Assembly: GCA_050633465.1 (NCBI GenBank)
Contig: JBOEGO010000002.1
Coordinates: forward strand, 124,001 to 188,000
DNA: 64,000 nucleotides
Source: UBA3069 sp050633465
GTDB taxonomy: Bacteria > Pseudomonadota > Alphaproteobacteria > Rhodobacterales > Rhodobacteraceae
Reading direction: 5' to 3'
Made by a program: the position numbers and the translations under genes. Each line of letters begins with the position of its first letter. Position 1 is the first letter of the stretch. Under the pieces are notes generated by a model, which did no database searches, was not told where the DNA came from, and saw only the letters and a program-made list of their open reading frames with translations. Below are positions 32,744 through 40,600 of the stretch, one piece after another.

Positions 32744-34078
32744 TTATTCGTCTTCGAGCGCCTCGACAGCTTTTTGCAGATCGTCTTTGCTGATCTCTTT
32801 TTCGGTGACTTTCGCCAGCGAGAAGGCGTGATCGACAACCTTGTCCTCGAACAAAGGCGCGCGCAGCTGCTGTTGCATCTGCTGGTTTTGCTGGATGAAC
32901 TCGAAGAACTGACGCTCCTGACCCGGATATTGGCGGGCCTGGTTCATGATCGCTTGGGTCATCTCGGCGTCGGTCACTTCGACTTCGGCTTTCTGGCCCA
33001 GCTCGGCGAGCAGCAAACCAAGACGCACGCGGCGCTCGGCCAATGCGTTATGCTCGTCTGTCGGTGTGATCGGATCATGGTTGTGATCGGTCACATCAGG
33101 GTTTTCTTCGTGCCACAGCTGATGCGCGATCTGTTTCGCCTCGGCTTCGACCAGCGACGGCGGCAGTTCGAATGCAACCAACCCGTCCAGTTTGTCCAAC
33201 AGGTCGCGTTTCATCACCGCGCGGGCCGCACCGGCATATTCCGCTTCCAGACGCTCGGTGATCTGCGCTTTCAATGCGGCCAGATCCTCGGCACCGTATT
33301 TGGTGGCCAGCTCGTCGTTCACTTCGGCGGGCTTGGGCTCTTTGACGGCTTTGATTGTGCAATCAAAAGTGGCTTCTTTGCCGGCCAGGTTTTCGGCCTG
33401 ATAATCCTCGGGGAAGGACACAGTGACCTGCTTTTCCTCATCGGCTTTCACGCCAACCAGCTGCTCTTCGAAACCGGGGATGAACTGCCCCGATCCCAGC
33501 ACCAGCGGGTAATCTTCGGCCGCGCCACCGTCAAAGGCTTCGCCGTCAACCTTACCAAGGAAGTCAAACACAACTTGATCGCCGTCTTTGGCTTTGGACC
33601 CCTTCTTGCGGTCCTCGAAATTCTGCGCGCTTTCGGCAAGGCTGGCCAATGCCTCGTCCACGGCTGCATCGTCGGCCTTGACGGTCAGACGTTCCAGTTT
33701 CACGCCTTTGACATCCAGATCGGGGATTTCGGGCAGGGCTTCATAGGTCATGTTGACCTTGACGTCTTCGCCGGGTTTCCAGCTTTCGCCGTTTTCCATT
33801 TTCACATCGGGCTGCACTGCGGGGCGGTCGCCCGAGGCTTCGAAATGATCGTTCATCGCGCCGTCGATGGCTTCTTGCATGGCTTCGCCCAGAATGCGCT
33901 CGCCGAATTGCTTGCGCAGCAGGGCCATCGGGACTTTGCCCTTACGGAAACCCTTCATCTCGACTTCGGGCTGCGCTTCTTTCAGCTTCTCTTCTACCTT
34001 GGCATCCAGTTCAGCCGCGGTCAGGGTGATTTCATAGCCGCGCTTTAGGCCTTCGTTCAGGGTCTCGGTGACCTGCAT
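32744..34078 (-). CDS. tig: Trigger factor, ribosome-bound chaperone and prolyl isomerase
   Basis: 444 residues. N-terminal ribosome-binding domain with the signature GFRKGKVP (about residues 43-50), a central FKBP-like PPIase domain (GDQVVFDFLGKVDGEAFDGG to FPEDYQAENLAGKEA, position guides), and the helical C-terminal chaperone domain ending in an acidic DDLQKAVEALEDE. ATG 34078 follows AAGGAAGAC. Folds nascent chains at the ribosomal exit. Probably monocistronic, between its own terminator and a leader with alternating CG sequence (34106-34130). Confidence 0.97.
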   Translation of the reverse strand: MQVTETLNEGLKRGYEITLTAAELDAKVEEKLKEAQPEVEMKGFRKGKVPMALLRKQFGERILGEAMQEAIDGAMNDHFEASGDRPAVQPDVKMENGESWKPGEDVKVNMTYEALPEIPDLDVKGVKLERLTVKADDAAVDEALASLAESAQNFEDRKKGSKAKDGDQVVFDFLGKVDGEAFDGGAAEDYPLVLGSGQFIPGFEEQLVGVKADEEKQVTVSFPEDYQAENLAGKEATFDCTIKAVKEPKPAEVNDELATKYGAEDLAALKAQITERLEAEYAGAARAVMKRDLLDKLDGLVAFELPPSLVEAEAKQIAHQLWHEENPDVTDHNHDPITPTDEHNALAERRVRLGLLLAELGQKAEVEVTDAEMTQAIMNQARQYPGQERQFFEFIQQNQQMQQQLRAPLFEDKVVDHAFSLAKVTEKEISKDDLQKAVEALEDE

Positions 34079-34280
34079 AATGTCTTCCTTGTTCAGGTTC
34101 GGGCGCGCGCGTGCCCGCGCGTGCATGTGTCAAATCTCGGCCCTTCTATTGGTCCCAAGCCATGTCTGCAAGGGGGTTTGGCGCAGCGGCACGACTTGAC
34201 TTTGCTCTGTCTCGCTCTCCCCGCCCTACCCCTGCGCCAGCCGCGCAACTTGCCGCATCGCAGCACCGCCTGACGCAAAT

Positions 34281-34312
34281 AAAAAAGGACGGGCCGCCAT
34301 GGCCCGTCCCTT
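34281..34312 (-). terminator. Terminator after the PilJ-N protein gene
   Basis: Minus strand GGGACGGGCC-ATGGC-GGCCCGTCC followed by TTTTTTATTT, about 70 bp downstream of the stop at 34380. A very good intrinsic terminator. Confidence 0.85.
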
Positions 34313-34379
34313 CCGTCCTGTCCGCCGCAACCTTAGGGGAAAGGCGCGCAGACAGGCTGCCGAAAAACCCCAAGGGGGA

Positions 34380-35264
34380 TCAGAGCTTTTCGTACATCGA
34401 AACCGCAGTGTTCATTTCGTTCAGCACCGCCTCGGCGATAAAGGCAGCATAGCCAAGGTCGGCCTTGCTGACATCGCCACCGGCAATCGCGGTTTGTATA
34501 ATGGGCGCCATTTCAAACCACAGGTTTTCAACCATTTCCAACTGGGCATCAATTTCCCATGACGGCGCGGCAATTAGATTGCGTGCGGCATTGCCCGCGC
34601 GCAGCTCATGCAAGGTATTTTCAAATTCCGCCGCGGTTTCGGTCAGGGCCTTGCGGTCGTTTTCTGTGTCATTGCCACTGCTCAGGAAACACAGGTCCTT
34701 GACCGCTTTCTGGCTTAGCATCCGCTGCCGCCCCGCGATATTCAACGCCATCGACAGTTGCGATGCCTCTTGCCCATCATCCATTTCCGCCTGGATCGCG
34801 CTGACCGTCCGGTTCATCTGCTTCAACAGAATGACATTGCGCGCATGGACCTCTTTCAACGCGGCCAGATCCGGGGTTTTTCCTGCCGCACGGCTGGCAA
34901 AAGGTTCAAACGCCTCCCACAGGGCCTCGGTCTTATCCAGCTGGATCAACACAGCACGGCTTTGCTCCGGCTCCAATCCACGCCCCGGATTGCCAATGCG
35001 CAACGCCGTCAGCGTCATACGAAACTGCATTGATGCGTCACGCGCCATGGATTCATGCAACACCGCATCAACCCCCATATGGGTCAGACAGGCGGCCTTG
35101 CTGATGCGCTGTGTCAGCATCCTTTGCCGCCCGGCGATGTTCAGTTTAAACGCCTCCGCCTCTGATTGTTTTCTTGCGCTGTTTTCTGCTGCACTGGCTG
35201 GACTGCCGATTCCCCAGCCCGCCAATAGGGCCACAATCAGAAAAACCCCTGATATTCCACGCAT
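34380..35264 (-). CDS. Secreted protein with two PilJ-type sensor domains
   Basis: 294 residues. A signal peptide (MRGISGVFLIVALLAGWGIG, cleavage near ASAAE) is followed by two copies of the type IV pilus methyl-accepting N-terminal (PilJ-N) domain, each opening with the same motif: LNIAGRQRMLTQR (about residue 41) and LNIAGRQRMLSQK (about residue 170). In transducers and kinases this domain senses periplasmic ligands such as nitrate. Here there is no second membrane helix, HAMP or signalling domain, so the protein would be a free periplasmic binder. Start ATG 35264 has GGGAGCAGG upstream. Confidence 0.85.
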   Translation of the reverse strand: MRGISGVFLIVALLAGWGIGSPASAAENSARKQSEAEAFKLNIAGRQRMLTQRISKAACLTHMGVDAVLHESMARDASMQFRMTLTALRIGNPGRGLEPEQSRAVLIQLDKTEALWEAFEPFASRAAGKTPDLAALKEVHARNVILLKQMNRTVSAIQAEMDDGQEASQLSMALNIAGRQRMLSQKAVKDLCFLSSGNDTENDRKALTETAAEFENTLHELRAGNAARNLIAAPSWEIDAQLEMVENLWFEMAPIIQTAIAGGDVSKADLGYAAFIAEAVLNEMNTAVSMYEKL

Positions 35265-35541
35265 TACCTGCTCCCGCCGCCTTGGCACCTGTTCGCATTT
35301 ACAAAGCATAAATACCCTGATGCGGATGAACGTCAGGTAAACGGATGTCGTAAATTCCGAAATTGCAACTTGGGGCTGTAACGCGTCACATATTCGCATT
35401 CCGGCATGAACCTCGTCATTTTTGTGACCCTAGGGAACAATTGCACCACCACGCCTGCGCCCTAATGTAATGCCTCTGCCACGGTGACAAACCCATCCCT
35501 CCCGCTTGGCGCCCGAAATTATACCGAACAAGGAATACCCG

Positions 35542-36651
35542 ATGAGCCATGCCGACGCCCTATTTCGCCCCGCCAACCTGGGGCATCTGACCCTGAAAAA
35601 CCGCATCGCCATGGCCCCCATGACCCGCACATTTTCGCCGGGCAATGTGCCCAATGATCTGGTGGTCGATTACTATCGCCGCCGCGCCGAGGGCGGCGTG
35701 GGCCTGATCATCACCGAAGGCACCATAATCAACCACAGCGCCGCCAATGGATACCCCAATGTGCCCGCGTTTTATGGCGAACAGGCACTGGCAGGCTGGA
35801 AAAAGGTGGTTGACGCTGTCCATGCTGCGGGTGGTAAAATCGCACCGCAACTGTGGCATGTCGGTGCCATCCGCCGCCCCGGCATCAACCCCGGTGGCGA
35901 CACCCCCGGCCACAGCCCCAGCGGCATGGCCAAACCGGGAAAGGTCACCGGCCACGCCATGACCCAACAGGACATCGACGATGTGGTCGCCGCCTTTGCA
36001 CAGGCCGCCGCCGACGCCAAGGAAATCGGCTTTGACGCGATCGAATTGCACGGCGCACATGGCTACCTGATTGATCAGTTTTTCTGGGACGGCACCAACC
36101 AGCGCGATGACGCCTATGGCGGCGATCTGGCCGCCCGCTCGCGGTTCGCGCTTGAAATCATCCGCGCCGTGCGCGCCGCCGTGGGCCCCGATTACCCGAT
36201 CATTTTCCGTTACTCCCAATGGAAACAACAGGACTATGGCGCACGTCTTTGTGAAACTCCGGATGCGTTACAGGCTTTCCTGACCCCGCTGGCCGATGCG
36301 GGCGTTGACATCTTTCACTGCTCGACCCGCCGGTTCTGGGAACCCGAATTTGAAGGCAGCGATTTGAACCTGGCGGGCTGGACCCGCAAACTGACCGGCA
36401 AACCCACCATCACTGTCGGCAGTGTCGGCTTGAATGCCGATTTCCTCCCCGAGGATGGCACAGCCGATTTCAACGCAGCCGAACCGGCCAGCATCGACAA
36501 TCTGGTGGAACGGGCCGAACGCGATGAATTCGATCTGGTCGCCGTGGGCCGGGCCCTGATCGCCAACCCCGATTGGGCCAATCAGGTGGCCGCAGGAAAA
36601 CTGGCCGATCTGGCCGCCTATGAAAAGGACATGTTAAAGGAACTGCGCTGA
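35542..36651 (+). CDS. NADH:flavin oxidoreductase, Old Yellow Enzyme family
   Basis: A 369-residue FMN-dependent TIM-barrel oxidoreductase. It opens LFRPANLGHLTLKNRIAMAPMTR and has the barrel signatures PQLWHVGA, GFDAIELHGAHGYLIDQFFWDGTNQR (position guide), RFALEIIRAVRAAVG and DLVAVGRALIANPDWANQV. The HGAHGYLIDQF region carries the His/Tyr-type ligand residues of the family. ATG 35542 follows AAGGA. The exact alkene substrate cannot be told. Alone, divergent from the PilJ-N gene. Confidence 0.93.
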   Translation: MSHADALFRPANLGHLTLKNRIAMAPMTRTFSPGNVPNDLVVDYYRRRAEGGVGLIITEGTIINHSAANGYPNVPAFYGEQALAGWKKVVDAVHAAGGKIAPQLWHVGAIRRPGINPGGDTPGHSPSGMAKPGKVTGHAMTQQDIDDVVAAFAQAAADAKEIGFDAIELHGAHGYLIDQFFWDGTNQRDDAYGGDLAARSRFALEIIRAVRAAVGPDYPIIFRYSQWKQQDYGARLCETPDALQAFLTPLADAGVDIFHCSTRRFWEPEFEGSDLNLAGWTRKLTGKPTITVGSVGLNADFLPEDGTADFNAAEPASIDNLVERAERDEFDLVAVGRALIANPDWANQVAAGKLADLAAYEKDMLKELR

Positions 36652-36684
36652 CCAGCCGCAGGCGTTCCATGCAACACCAAACAG

Positions 36685-36714
36685 GTGCAGCGCGGCGGTT
36701 TCCCCGCGCTGCAC
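36685..36714. terminator. Perfect hairpin after the oxidoreductase gene
   Basis: GTGCAGCGCGG - 8 nt - CCGCGCTGCAC, 34 bp past the stop codon. There is no T-run, so termination would need help; it may instead be a 3' stabilising stem. Confidence 0.35.
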
Positions 36715-36861
36715 GCCCCGCCAACCCGGATTTCCGTTGGCCCTATATATAATGACATCTCCCCAGGCCAAAACTGCCCGCCCCTGACGCAGAACAAACC
36801 GCGTCGCATCGCGGTCACCAAAGTGCTTTGAAGGCAAAAGTTCAAGCAAGGCGGCACGGGT

Positions 36862-36897
36862 GTTGCGGCTGGACCGCGAATTTTGAACAGCTATAAC
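36862..36897 (-). CRISPR. Single CRISPR-repeat-like unit (array relic or tracrRNA anti-repeat)
   Basis: On the minus strand the 36-mer starts GTTATAGCTGTTC and ends CCAGCCGCAAC. Type II repeats are typically 36 nt and often start GTTxTAGCT. It lies 75 bp downstream of the broken cas2, where a type II-C array would be expected. Only one copy exists, so it is a relic at best; it could also be the anti-repeat part of a tracrRNA gene. The call depends wholly on length, end sequences and position. Confidence 0.4.
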
Positions 36898-36944
36898 AGC
36901 CCCACAGATAAGCCATTGAAACAAAATGACTTATCTGTGGGGCT
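36898..36944. repeat. Long perfect inverted repeat next to the CRISPR-like unit
   Basis: Fifteen-base perfect arms AGCCCCACAGATAAG and CTTATCTGTGGGGCT with a 17-nt middle that itself pairs CATT/AATG, giving a near-continuous 19-bp-plus stem with a 7-nt loop. It abuts the 36-mer exactly. There is no T-run on either side, so it is not a standard terminator. Confidence 0.75.
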
Positions 36945-36971
36945 TGCTTCGGGGTTTCAACACGAGCCGCA

Positions 36972-37265
36972 TCAGAACATTACCAGTTGCTGCGGATTTT
37001 CACGGGCCGCCCTGCCGCCCTGATCAGAGAAATGAACGATTCTGACGATCGGTGAAGTTCAGTATTTGCACATCGCCAGCGTCGGGCAAATGACGCTCGA
37101 TTCGGCTGACCCTGAGAGAAAAGGCCTCCTTGCCGTTCACAAACCGGACATAGACCGGAAACCGGCTGCGCTCCCCCCTCGTCCAGTAGGAAATTCCTGA
37201 AACTCCCGGCATTTTCCTTTGTGTTTGGTATCACTGGGCAAGTCAAACATCACAAGACCCCACAT
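36972..37265 (-). pseudogene. cas2: Broken cas2 (CRISPR adaptation endonuclease)
   Basis: Three frames must be joined to read it. From ATG 37265 the first gives MWGLVMFDLPSDTKHK...CREF, the second RNFLLDEG, the third RFPVYVRFVNGKEAFSLR to ILNFTDRQ, and a return to the second-type frame gives RIVHFSDQGG...ENPQQLVMF and a stop at 36972. This matches Cas2 from start (beta1 motif VMFDLP) to end (LVMF-type C-terminus), most like the type II form. The total span, 294 bp, is exactly 98 codons, the normal size, so the frameshifts compensate. It is probably a decayed gene; clustered sequencing errors near the assembly gap are the alternative. No cas1 or cas9 is visible upstream. Confidence 0.78.
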
Positions 37266-37405
37266 CAGACGATAAGCTGGAGGCCTATACGCGGTATTGC
37301 GACGAACATGGTCTGTCGGTCGCACACATGATTTACGAGCCTACAATCGGCACGGGCCAGCGGCTCGGCGATTGCAACACATCGAAAAATCTAATGAAAA
37401 CAATA

Positions 37406-37493
37406 TGGTGCGGGTGAAGGGACTCGNNGAACCCCCACGCCTCGCGGCGCCAGAACCTAAATCTGGTGCGTCTACCAATTCCGCCACACCCGC
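37406..37493 (-). tRNA. tRNA-Leu (UAG anticodon), interrupted by an assembly gap
   Basis: Acceptor arms GCGGGTG (37493-37487) and CACCCGC (37416-37410) pair, CCA is encoded (37408-37406), the D arm has GGAATTGGTAGAC, and the anticodon stem CCAGA-TTTAGGT-TCTGG reads UAG. A long variable arm (GCGCCGCGAGGCG) marks a class II leucine tRNA. The NN at 37427-37428 falls in the T loop (GGGGGTTC-NN-CGAGTCCC). Dropping NN and one C would give a normal 7-nt T loop, so the two contigs probably overlap by one base. Confidence 0.93.
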
Positions 37494-37687
37494 TATCCAT
37501 TTGCGCCCCTTAAAACAAAGGTCGCGCCGTATCGTAAAAAGCCAATAGCAAACCCTTGCCTTGGATGCGAGTGGAAAATGCGGCGCAAAAATGTCCCTTA
37601 CGGCACTCAAAAAAGGCGCGACATTTACCCATTCTTGCCATATTCTGGTGAAAAAACTTGAGGCAGATAGAAAAGCGAGAACCCGCC

Positions 37688-38188
37688 ATGGAACCGAATA
37701 CGGCCATGCGCACAGCCGGGGCATGCCCCGCAGCGCAGAACACACAAAACACGATGGGCCTGAATGCAGGCTCGATCATCCTGACGCTCGAAGGCGAAAT
37801 GCCCGTTGAATTCCTGAATGCGGGCGACCGTGTCATCACCCGCGACAGCGGCGTGGCGGAAATCAAGGCGATCATTGCGCGCACCATCCGCACCGATGCG
37901 GTGTCGATCAGCGCCGGATCGCTGGGCCATACCCGCCCCGAACGCGACGTCACAGTGGCCGCGGGCCAGATGCTGCTGGTGCGCGACTGGCGCGCCGAGG
38001 CCCTGACCGGCGCGAAACAGGCACTGATGACCGCCGCCAGCCTTGTGGACGGCGAATTCGTTACCATCCAGCACGATGTCGAACTCACTGTCTATGAAAT
38101 CGAATTCGACGCGCCGCATGTTCTCTATGTCGACGGGCTAGAGGTCTCCTCCCCCGTCGAAGCCAAGGCAATGCGCCAGGCGGCCTGA
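37688..38188 (+). CDS. Small stand-alone Hint-domain protein
   Basis: A 166-residue Hint (Hedgehog/intein) fold protein of the kind common in Rhodobacterales: GLNAGSIILTLEGEMPVEFLNAGDRVITRD (position guide, about 24-53), then DVTVAAGQMLLVRDWRA and VDGEFVTIQHDVELTVYEIEFDAPHVLYVDGLE near the end. The residue usually occupied by the Cys/Ser nucleophile is Gly/Leu, and no extein-like partner exists, so self-processing is unlikely. ATG 37688 has GCGAGAA in front. Function unknown; elsewhere such domains accompany RTX proteins, and two RTX genes lie 4-6 kb away. Confidence 0.8.
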   Translation: MEPNTAMRTAGACPAAQNTQNTMGLNAGSIILTLEGEMPVEFLNAGDRVITRDSGVAEIKAIIARTIRTDAVSISAGSLGHTRPERDVTVAAGQMLLVRDWRAEALTGAKQALMTAASLVDGEFVTIQHDVELTVYEIEFDAPHVLYVDGLEVSSPVEAKAMRQAA

Positions 38189-38220
38189 CGCCCCGCCCCT
38201 ACAGATTTCCTCGTGGAACA

Positions 38221-38249
38221 CCCCGGCTGCCATCGGCACCGGGGTTTTT
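38221..38249 (+). terminator. Terminator after the Hint-domain gene
   Basis: CCCCGG-CTGCCATCGGCA-CCGGGG followed by TTTTTC. Two further copies of TTACCGGGGTTTT follow (38254-38282), a short direct repeat probably made by duplication of the terminator arm. Confidence 0.75.
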
Positions 38250-38299
38250 CGTCTTACCGGGGTTTTCTTACCGGGGTTTTTCCGTCCCTATGCCCCGCG

Positions 38300-40011
38300 T
38301 CACACGCCCAAACCCCGAAACACCCTAGGCAATTCCTCGGGCAGATCCTCGGCAATCAATCCCGGCCCGAATGAGCGCGCGCATTCCACATGCAGCCAAA
38401 CCGCAGCCTCCAACGCCTGATGGATCGCGAAACCGCCCATCCGGTGGGCCAATACGCCACATATCATCCCCGCCAATACATCGCCCGCACCCGCCGTGCC
38501 CAGCCATGGCGTGCGCCGGTCATATAACGCCGGATGAACCGATGCCGCACCGTCAGGGCCGGCAATCACCGTGGCCTCGCCCTTTAACACCACATAACAG
38601 CCCGCACGGCGCGCCGCTCTACGGGCATCATCAACCTTTGACCGCCCCTCTTGCACACGCGACTTCTGCGACAGATCCGCAAACAACCGTGCAAATTCCC
38701 CCTCATGCGGGGTCAGCACCACGCGGTCATGGCACAGCGCGAATAATGCCGCCGGATCATCCGCAAAACTGCTCAAGGCATCTGCGTCCAGCACAAAACG
38801 TCGCGTCTCATGCCCGTCCTCTATCGCTGATGCCGACAGCGCCGCCCGCACCATATCCCGCGTCCGCGCCCCCACACCCAGCCCCGGCCCCAGACACAGC
38901 GCCGCAAGCCGCCCATCCGCCAGAACCGGCACCAGCTCCTCCGCCGAACCGACGCGCCGCAACATCACCGCATCCATCCGCGCCGCGTTTTCCTGCAAGG
39001 CCGCGCCGGGCACGCCTAACGTCACCAGCCCCGCCCCGATCCGCAACGCCGCACGCGCCGCCATCCGTGCCGCGCCACCGCGCCCGACACCGCCGCCCAA
39101 AACCAGCGCATGACCACGATCATACTTGTGCCCGCCACCACCAATATGCGCGACATGGCGCAACCAGACCCGCGCAGCACGCGACCCCTCCACAATCTGC
39201 GGCGCCACCAAACGCACCACCGCCGGATCACTGATCGCAACACCCAATAAACCGGGATCGCGGCTTTCAACCGGCTTCAACCCGATATCAACCACCACAG
39301 GCGCGCCGCCCCCGACCTCTGCCAAAAAATGCCCAACCTTGGCCCGATGAAAGGTCACGCATAAATCACAGCCCAACAACCGCGGCGTCACCTCGTCCTG
39401 CATGAAGGCCGCAAACCCTGCGATGTCCGCGTCATTGTCGCCAAATGGCGGCACGGGCAGCAGTATCTCACCAGAATCACAATCCATGCCCGACGGGCAA
39501 TCCACCGCAACCACGCGACAACGCCCCCTGCCCTTGCGCCTGCGCACCGCCTGAAACGCCTGCGCACATTCCAGCGCAATCGCGCGCGATGCCCCGGTGC
39601 CAAACATCGCATCAACCAACAGATCGGGCCGCGCGCCCGCCGCCGCCACATCCATGCCCGCAACAGCACCCTGCGCATTCCACAGCTCATACATACGCGC
39701 CGCATCCGGCGGCAGCCGCGCCGCGTCACCGTAAAACAATACCTCCACCGCCCAACCCTTGCCCTGCAACAAACGCGCCACCACAAACCCGTCACCGCCA
39801 TTGTTACCCGGCCCGCATAAAACCACCGCCCGCCTGGCTTTTTCTTGGCCGAAATACTCCNNCCCGCCTGCAATTCGGGCCATTGCTCGAAAATGGCCGC
39901 AACCACGCCGCGCCCCGCACGCTCCATCAACGCCAATCCGGTCACAGCACCCGACTCGATGGCGGCCTGCTCAACGGCGCGCATTTGGGCAGATGTCAGC
40001 AATTCAGTCAT
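38300..40011 (-). CDS. nnrD: Bifunctional NAD(P)H-hydrate epimerase/dehydratase (assembly gap inside)
   Basis: Repairs hydrated NADH/NADPH in the cytoplasm. The N-terminal YjeF epimerase domain starts MTELLTSAQMRAVEQAAI and holds VVLCGPGNNGGDGFVVARLL and DAMFGTGASR; the C-terminal ADP-dependent dehydratase domain has LVLGGGVGRGGAARMAARAAL, LTPHEGEFARLF, LKGEATVIAGPDG and GTAGAGDVLAGMI. The NN at 39861-39862 breaks the frame as written. Removing the two N rejoins it exactly (WPELQAG followed by EYFGQEKARRAVV), giving 569 codons, so the gene is probably intact. The residues EYFGQEKA come from an interspersed repeat. Confidence 0.9.
39836..39860 (-). repeat. Interspersed 25-bp element, copy 2, inside nnrD
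   Basis: Minus strand GGAGTATTT-CGG-CCAAGAAAAAGCC, three mismatches from the copy at 48305. It abuts the NN gap and is translated as part of the epimerase domain. Confidence 0.7.
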
Positions 40012-40183
40012 TTTTAACCCTTCGGCGATTCACTTTCGCACAAATATCATGCATCAAGCCCAAAAAACGGGCGCATTAATGGATTCCAATCTTGGCTTCC
40101 CCGCGCCCCTACCCTATCCAATTGTAGACACCGAATAGAAGTGGTCCAACACGACCGACACTTTTGGCGAGGAGGCCAGCCGC

Positions 40184-40522
40184 ATGAAAAAGATCGAGGC
40201 GATCATCAAGCCGTTCAAGCTCGACGAGGTCAAGGAAGCCCTGCAAGAAGCAGGCGTTCAAGGCCTGTCCGTGATCGAAGTCAAAGGCTTCGGCCGCCAG
40301 AAAGGCCACACAGAACTGTATCGCGGTGCCGAGTATGTCGTCGATTTCCTGCCCAAGGTAAAAATCGAAGTGGTGCTGGACGACGATCAGGTCGATGCCG
40401 CCATCGAAGCCATCGTCGAAGCCGCCCGCACCGACAAAATCGGTGATGGCAAAATCTTTGTATCGCCCGTCGAACAGGCGATCCGCATCCGCACCGGAGA
40501 ATTCGGCTCTGACGCGATCTGA
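40184..40522 (+). CDS. glnB: Nitrogen regulatory protein P-II
   Basis: A 112-residue trimeric signal protein that reads glutamine/2-oxoglutarate state and controls NtrB, GlnE and transporters. It has MKKIEAIIKPFKLDEVKEAL, the T-loop with the uridylylated Tyr51 (GHTELYRGAEYVVDF), and the C-loop GDGKIFVSPVEQAIRIRTGE (position guides). Start ATG 40184 follows GGAGG. It precedes glnA by 78 bp, the standard glnBA order in alphaproteobacteria. Confidence 0.98.
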   Translation: MKKIEAIIKPFKLDEVKEALQEAGVQGLSVIEVKGFGRQKGHTELYRGAEYVVDFLPKVKIEVVLDDDQVDAAIEAIVEAARTDKIGDGKIFVSPVEQAIRIRTGEFGSDAI

Positions 40523-40600
40523 TCCGACCGGACCAGACAGACGACAGCACGCCCCCGCACACCCTGACAACGAACATTCCAATCAAAGGGAAAACAGAGA

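Larger units (their letters stand above)
36652..36971. other. 320-bp gene-free stretch with CRISPR-relic elements
   Basis: Between the oxidoreductase stop and the broken cas2 there is a perfect 11-bp GC hairpin (36685-36714), a low-coding stretch, one CRISPR-repeat-like 36-mer (36862-36897) and a long hairpin (36898-36944). I found no second copy of the 36-mer here, so any former array has been lost. Confidence 0.55.

Noticed and set aside
32633..34048. Long open frame opposite trigger factor
   Set aside because: Shadow of tig; rich in Phe/Gly/Gln without domain pattern.
34106..34130. Alternating CG run upstream of tig
   Set aside because: Could form Z-DNA, but short alternating purine-pyrimidine runs are frequent in such GC-rich DNA.
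36685..36714. GC hairpin as a tracrRNA terminator
   Set aside because: No T-run and no anti-repeat at the right distance; more likely a 3' stem of the oxidoreductase transcript.
36634..36924. Minus-strand frame over the end of the oxidoreductase gene and the CRISPR-like unit
   Set aside because: Parts look protein-like (AWGDVIIYRANGNPGWRG) but it overlaps the conserved gene end, starts inside the hairpin and has no start signal; may be a gene remnant but not enough to annotate.
37268..37417. Plus-strand fragment reading DDKLEAYTRYCDEHGLSV
   Set aside because: Protein-like over about 45 codons but with no start or stop context, and it runs into the tRNA gene. It may be debris of the deleted island; no family recognised.
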